NCBI GenBank assembly: GCA_025403435.1
Contig: CM046354.1
Span: forward strand, 21,795,467-21,859,466
From: Artocarpus heterophyllus
Taxonomy: Eukaryota > Streptophyta > Magnoliopsida > Rosales > Moraceae
Reading direction: 5' to 3'
DNA: 64,000 nucleotides
Position 1 is the stretch's first letter, and each line of letters starts with the position of its first letter. The notes beneath the pieces were generated by a model. That model saw only the letters and a list, made by a program, of their open reading frames with translations, was not told the origin of the DNA and did not search any database. The translations under genes were made by a program, and so were the position numbers. Below, one piece after another: positions 58,609 through 64,000 of the stretch.

Positions 58609-59472
58609 GTTGGAGACCCAGACGGACAGTGCTTCACGATGCTTCTCCATAGGACAGCAACAACCAAGGCCGAGCATCCTACCGATGGACCTCCAGGCCA
58701 TGCTTCCGTCGTATCCGTAGGCGCGTACCCTTCTTCGCTACATCATTGAGCAAACAGGCTGAGTGAGGCGCTGCTATGTTGAGGCAGTCGAGAGATGCAC
58801 TCGTTGTTGCATTCGAGGCAATTCCTAGAGGCTCAAGGCCGTGACTACTTATAGCCTAGCTTTCCGCTCATGGGCAAGGCAAGCTCGGGCGAAGCTGGGA
58901 AACTCAAGGCGGAGCCCGCCTCTCGGTTCATGACCGAGCCTTGCAACGTTCAAGGCCAGGTTGTAAAGCTCGAGGCTAAGTGTTGTTGGGCTTGGTATTG
59001 GCTCACGGTCGAGCTCCGGTGGAGCTCAAGGCCGAGGCCCCGTGCCTCATTTGGGTCTAACTCTGGTAGTTGTGCCATGCATAGTACGTGGGAGGCCATG
59101 TTCAAAAACATGGAGTGTTGGTTGTAGTTTTTTTTTCAATGCACCTGGGAGGTCATTTCATGATAATGGAGAAAAAAATATTGTTATACATATTGTTACG
59201 TACATGAAAATAGAGAAAAGAAAAAAATAAAATAATAAATTACAAAATGCCTACAACCCCTTATGGGTTTACATAAATTTTGATGTAATCAAAAATAAGT
59301 TAAACAATCTAAAAGGACCATATAATTAATGACCAAATATTCATATATAAATTAGTCATTCATTATATGAACAAATATATTGCAAAAATACAAAGTGTCC
59401 GTAAACATGCATTAAAAATGTGATATTATCAACATAAAATCATGTTAATTAAAATTATACATGCCATAACCC
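58609..59472. other. GC-rich stretch with GCTCAAGGCCGAG motifs; probable Cop2 leader
   Basis: After the target duplication, 58614-59100 is much richer in GC than anything around it. It has loosely repeated GCTCAAGGCCGAG-like motifs between about 58825 and 59040. An open frame joins 46641-46777 to 58614-58749 (90 codons) once the nested elements are taken out. No protein family is recognised. From 59130 on it is AT-rich up to the Cop2 primer site. Confidence 0.4.
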
Positions 59473-59484
59473 GCTCTAATATCA
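59473..59484 (-). other. Decayed primer binding site, probably of Cop2
   Basis: Minus-strand TGATATTAGAGC differs from TGGTATCAGAGC by two transitions. It lies two bases inside an LTR end (59487), so an element extends leftward from here on the minus strand. Confidence 0.75.
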
Positions 59485-59486
59485 TT

Positions 59487-61582
59487 TGTTAAAATTAAAT
59501 GTGCAAACTCAATGGAAAAATAGATCTATTGACAAACAAAAATTTCCTAAAAATTTGTTCATTGGGAATAGCTATATAATTTTTATTAAATATAAAAAAC
59601 TTGAAGAATTAGTTGTAAACTTTTTGAAGACCTATCAGGGTATCATTGCTTTCCTATTTGACATCACAATCATCCAATCCAAACCTCCATACCAATAGAA
59701 TGACGGGTGAGCGTCAAACTATAAGAATGAATAATCTCACACATTTCTAGTTTTGCTACGCTTTCAACATATGAGAGAACAGAATTTTTTTCAGAGAAAG
59801 AACCTTTAGTTTTTCTCTCTGATACTCTGAAAAATATCATGTATGGTATCTCTTTCTTTTTATAATTGAGCAATTTTATTACTGATATAATCAATTTTAA
59901 ATTAAAAATCACTCACTAAGCTCTTTAGTGGGTGAATCACATACTCCCACAACAGGTATATGGAGGAGGTGTTTTAAAGCACCTCCAACTTTTTTTTCTT
60001 TTTCTTTTTAACCATGTTATGTTACGTGCAAGGGCATATATATATGTCTCATATATATATATATATATGTATGTATGTATATTCAAAAAACAAAATCTAT
60101 TCAAAGTGCTTGATGTACGTGTATATATTTATATATATTTATGTTCAAAAACAAAAGGAAATCGTGTACATGATGATATACGTGTGTCTGTATATATATA
60201 TTTACTCAATTTAAATAAATCATATATATATTTAAATTCAAAAATAAATCATATTTATTTAAGAATCAATTTTAATAATTGATTAATTATTTAATTTGTG
60301 TCCATATTGGAAGAGACAAAGTGTAGTCCCACCATACATATATCACATACAAAATTAAAATATATTTAAATAATCTTATTATTCAAATATTATCAATTAA
60401 TTAATTTAAAACATTTTTAATTAATCTTATCAATTAAATATAATCAATTAATTAATGCTTAATTAAATATGACAACATTTATCACATCATATTATGTTTC
60501 ACGTAGAATATTTTCTGTGTTACATTAATGTCTCTAGTGTGAAATAATTAATTCAGAATTCAATAATTTTAAATTAAATATGTATAATTCATTATATGCA
60601 TTAAATCCAATATAATGTTATGAATGTGGTATTGGGGACCTGTGGACCTATAATTCAAGTTTCTACAAATTTGACAATTAATTAAACTCTTTAATTAAAG
60701 TGCCAAATTTATTAATTTCAGTATTACTCTACTAAGAACCTGAAACTGAACTCTTGAAATTATAGTAAAAATTACTCAAAAAAAATTAACGAGTAATCCA
60801 TTGATTTAATCTACATATAAGTCATTCCTCAATAAATAGTTCATAATGAGAGCTTGGTTCAATTTTTGTTCACCTCTCTTATTATATTTTTATTCTTGAG
60901 TTCTAATAATTCTTTAATAAACAATTAATTCACAATCTTATTATGAACGAGTGCTCTACTGTTTAAATCTCGAATCATCACTCAAGAGAACTCTTTTTCT
61001 AATTTTCATAAGGAAGGAATGGATTCTTTATCTGTATAATATTATTCCCATTATTTATTCCATCATGTTTTCAAGATGTTAAGTTATGATCTGTCTTTGA
61101 ATAAATCTTACCATACAAGTGAAAAAACGTAATGTCATAAACATGAGTCTGATAAATACTCAAGATTAAGATTGTCATATATATGATCATCATAGTGATA
61201 AATTTGAATACTCTAATTGTAATAGACCATTATTAGATATTCATAATTTATCTGGTCTAGTCCTATATAATCTCATTATATAAAGTACCACAATCTAATG
61301 TCTCTACATTAATAGTCTAGATAAGACTATTTCATTTTCAATGAAATTGAGTCGCACTTGTAATAATTAGTTAAATATCCCAAACTTTAATTTATTATTA
61401 CGGACCATTTAGATTATTATCTATAAATTTTTATCCCTAAACATATAACATTTATATGCTTAATTTATAATTATACTAATAATAATGGAATTTTCTTGAT
61501 ATTTATTAAAATATAAATATTAATTAATTTATTTATTAACAATATGTACAATGTTATTGCTTATAGGGCATCAATCCCACCA
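59487..61582 (-). repeat. 5' LTR, probably of Cop2
   Basis: On the minus strand it starts TGGTGGGATTGATGCCC at 61582 and ends TTAACA at 59487. Its start resembles the Cop1 LTR start in plan (GATGCCCTATAAGCAATAAC, against GTATGCCCTAAGGAG). It contains a (TA)n/(TATG)n microsatellite at 60047-60080. ORFs across it are low-complexity and not genes. Assignment to the Cop2 gag at 44479 is inference from orientation and position. Confidence 0.7.
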
Positions 61583-62240
61583 AAAGAACCATCTAAATCT
61601 GTTGTATTTAAAGGAGACTACAAAACCACAGCTAAGGTAGACCAAAATTGGCAACAAACTCCTCTTTGGTGGTGGTAGAAAGGTAAAAGGAGAGAGAGAG
61701 ATAGGCCGAAAAAGATGACTGAGCATCGCTTATTGAAATATTCATTGTTTGTATGCCACCTTGCACGATGCACTGCCAGCTTCTCCGTTGAAGCTCACCA
61801 TTAGGGATATGGGGCTCATGTCATAGTTTTCAGAGTAGGAGTAAAATTCACTAAAGGTGGTGGAGGAAGCCGATGTATTAATGGAAGGGATAAGCATACG
61901 TAGGTTTTTTTTTTTTAATAGAGATTTTCTAGTCTTTTAGAAAGGGTTTTCTGGGTTTCAAATTAGGGGAAGAACGTTTAGAGGAAAAAATCCCAATTTG
62001 GTTTGACGATTGTAAAAAGGAAGGTATTTTTTTTTTATTTTGCTTTGTTCTTTTTTAGTTTAATTTTAATTGAAATCATATGCACTCTAGATCATAATAG
62101 ACATCTATTACTCTTTTAATCCAAACCATTCAAAAGCGATGCTACAGTTGATATTACATGCTTGATAGGTGGAGAATTTTTTCATTGTCTACTGCAACTT
62201 TTCCCTAGTATATTACATATATGTGTGTATATATAATAAC
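61583..62240. other. Unassigned DNA right of the Cop2 LTR
   Basis: I see no gene, LTR or clear repeat here. It has short purine runs near 61690 and poly-T stretches at about 61907 and 62027. Confidence 0.5.
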
Positions 62241-62769
62241 CACTAAAAGAAATTTTAGATTAGACGACCTTTATTTAACGACAGTTTCCTAAAAACGATC
62301 GTGGTAAGGCGAGAAAAGTGCGTCGAGTTACGCCTGCGAAAACGAAGATCGTCATGGAAGGGGGCGGGAGCTATCACAACGGTTTTTTAAAAAACCGTCA
62401 TGAAATACCTAAGCTTCCACGATGGTTTTTTAAAAAACCGTCATGGAAGCTTTTTGATTCCATGAAAACCGTCGTGGAATATCAAGCTACCACGACGGTT
62501 TTATGAAAAATCGTCGTGGAAACCTAAGAATTCCATGACGGTTTCATGGAAAACCGTCGTGTAATCTTTAGTTTCCATGTCAGTTTTTCACGAAATCGTC
62601 GTGGAAAATGACCCCATTTTACCCATCCTCGCGCCAATTTTCTTATTACACGACAGTAAAAAACCATCATGAAAACTTCATGTTGTACCACGACTGAAGT
62701 TTTCATGATGGTTTTTTGACTATCGTGAAATTTTTCAAACCATCGTAGAATCCACAGTTTGTAGTAGTG
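62241..62769. mobile_element. Non-autonomous CACTA transposon, 529 bp
   Basis: The left end is CACTAAAAGAAATTTTAG and the right end read inward is CACTACTACAAACTGTGG. Both start with the CACTA signature of the En/Spm superfamily, and AAC flanks each side (62238-62240, 62770-62772), the expected 3-bp target duplication. The inside is almost wholly built of short motifs in both orientations, such as CCACGACGGTTTT and AAAACCGTCGTGG, typical of transposase-binding subterminal repeats. No transposase is encoded. The small ORFs on both strands are by-products of the repeats. Confidence 0.88.
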
Positions 62770-63384
62770 AACCATAATGTTTAGAATTATGATTATTCAA
62801 TATAATATATAAATATATGTAGACAAGTTTATATATATGTAGATATACTTGTTGTTGAAAGTGCGTGATTATCCAATACCTAAATACTAATATTAAAAAT
62901 TCAACTTATCTTTTTTTTAAAAAAAAAAATTAAGATTGATCTTACTACCAATATGATAAAATTGTTACTATGACATGGCCCAAGGGTATATTCAAGTTTT
63001 CAATTTGTTTAAAAATGTTATTTTATTAGAACATATAGTACTATTTTCTATACTTTTTCAAAACATCTAACATAATTTAATAGCAAGACATTAAAACATA
63101 TTACTTTCTTAAGGATTTTTGTATCATAGGCCCCCAAATTTTACAACATTTAGCACTTAGGTCTCCATTTTAAGAATTTGGACACTCAGGTCCTTAAACT
63201 TTTAATTTGTTGGCGTCTTAGTTCCCACTTTAAGAATTTGGACATCTAGGCCTCTAAACTTTCAATTTATTAGCATCGTAAGTCCCCATTTTAAAAATAT
63301 AGACATTCAAGTCCTCAAACTATTAATTTGTAGGCACCATTAGTACTCGTATTTTTTGCTATTAAATGGCATAAAAGATAACAT
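62770..63384. other. Unassigned AT-rich DNA with a 60-bp tandem repeat
   Basis: No gene is seen. The only structure is the tandem repeat at 63121-63345. Confidence 0.6.
63121..63345 (+). repeat. 60-bp tandem repeat (about 3.5 units)
   Basis: Units share TTTTAAGAATTTGGACA..CAGGTC followed by CTTAAACTTTTAATTTGTT-like bases. TAAGAATTTGGACA recurs at 63171 and 63231, and a decayed form at 63291. Confidence 0.88.
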
Positions 63385-64000
63385 TTTGAGGCCTTTTTGG
63401 GTCTAAAGCATTTTTTTTTTTTAGCAAAAGGGTCCCCAAGAGCTTTTTTTTGAAGTACAACTTATTTTTTGTCTAAAATAATATTTAAATGCCTTAAAAA
63501 AGTTAATTAAAATGATTATTGACAAGTAATTGATTATAAACCAAAAAAATTCACAAATGTCATTGAGAAAATTAGCCATCCATTCTATTATATTTTGGTT
63601 TAGTTGATTCAAATTACAACAACATAACTAAAGACAAATACAACAATTAGTTGTCCAATTATTTACTATTCGATTACATGCTTTTTATTATCCTTAATTA
63701 TATTAAAGATCTTTTGGAAAGAAAAATGTGTAATTGAACAACTAAATAGTATTGTGTTACACTTATTTAATTACATCATTGTAATTTAGTATCAACTTAA
63801 TTACTAAAAATAAAATATAATTTATATTTATGATTTTTTAATTTATAATCAATATCTTTGTTGACAATAATTATCATAATTAACTTTATGTTAAGGCATT
63901 TAAATATTATTTTTGGACAAAAAACAATGAGTTATACTTAAAAAAAGATAGCTTTTAGGAACCTTTCTGCTAAAAAAATACATTTTCAAGACTCAAGGAG
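63385..64000. repeat. Long fold-back (imperfect palindrome), cut by window end
   Basis: The left part from about 63385 is complementary to the right part up to the window end, with the axis near 63693. Matching blocks include AATATTTAAATGCCTTAA at 63481-63500 with TTAAGGCATTTAAATATT near 63890-63910, and AGTTGTCCAATTA near 63645 with TAATTGAACAACT near 63730. It looks like a fold-back or MITE-like element. Its outer end and target duplication are beyond the window. Confidence 0.75.

Noticed and set aside
58870..59127. 85-codon ORF in the GC-rich stretch
   Set aside because: It covers degenerate GCTCAAGGCCGAG repeats and has no recognisable domain. A long frame is expected at this base composition.
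59932..60282. 116-codon Tyr/Ile-rich ORF
   Set aside because: It reads through a TA/TATG microsatellite in the Cop2 LTR.
62318..62775. ORFs on both strands inside the CACTA element
   Set aside because: They translate the short inverted motifs and do not resemble a transposase.

Overview
This window looks like intergenic, repeat-packed DNA from a eudicot plant nuclear genome. It is AT-rich. I see no convincing host gene, and nearly everything recognisable is an LTR retrotransposon or a fragment of one. Plant features are tRNA-iMet-type primer sites (TGGTATCAGAGC), long LTRs of 2-3 kb, Tat- and Tekay-like Ty3/gypsy proteins, plant-type Ty1/copia polyproteins and a CACTA DNA transposon. I cannot name the species. 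Family names here (Cop1, Cop2, Gyp1-Gyp4) are local labels.

Layout. 1-4092: 5' end of a minus-strand Ty3/gypsy element (Gyp1; LTR, gag-protease and start of RT) inserted in copia copy Cop1-A. 4093-9180: Cop1-A (minus; gag, leader, 5' LTR), itself inserted in the 5' LTR of a Tekay/Del-like gypsy element (Gyp2). 9181-29338: Gyp2 (plus), with an extra gag-like ORF, a decayed gag-pol and an integrase gene split by a full-length decayed copia, Cop1-C (15666-25317, TSD TTGAT/TTGAC). 29339-33780: two facing, inverted LTR-like fragments of another gypsy family (Gyp4). 33781-38172: a Tat-like gypsy element (Gyp3), LTR to RNase H, cut off on the right. 38173-44478: Cop1-E, lacking its 5' LTR. 44479-46777 and 58609-61582: probably one older minus-strand copia (Cop2: gag, leader, primer site, LTR). 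Inside its leader sits a solo Gyp1 LTR (TSD GTTGG), and inside that LTR's first bases sits Cop1-D (46784-56436, TSD GTCAC), which keeps an uninterrupted 1317-codon gag-pol ORF. 61583-64000: unassigned DNA, a 529-bp non-autonomous CACTA element (TSD AAC), a 60-bp tandem repeat and a long fold-back.

How the parts work together. Only Cop1-D appears able to make Gag, protease, integrase, RT and RNase H, so it is the only plausible helper for its relatives A, C and E. The older copies carry many stops, mostly of the C-to-T/G-to-A type expected from decay of methylated DNA.

Most unusual signals. (1) Arrays of a 12-bp imperfect palindrome (core GGCCTGCCGA) at a 21-22-bp pitch occur in the Cop1 leader and LTR and also in the LTR of the unrelated Gyp1 family. 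(2) Four successive hairpins with the same CCTA apex lie in the Cop1 leader. (3) A short sense ORF downstream of the Cop1 LTR TATA box has a 20-residue core that is identical in all six LTRs, although the DNA differs at synonymous positions. (4) Gyp2 has an additional gag-like ORF with an acidic tail upstream of its normal gag.
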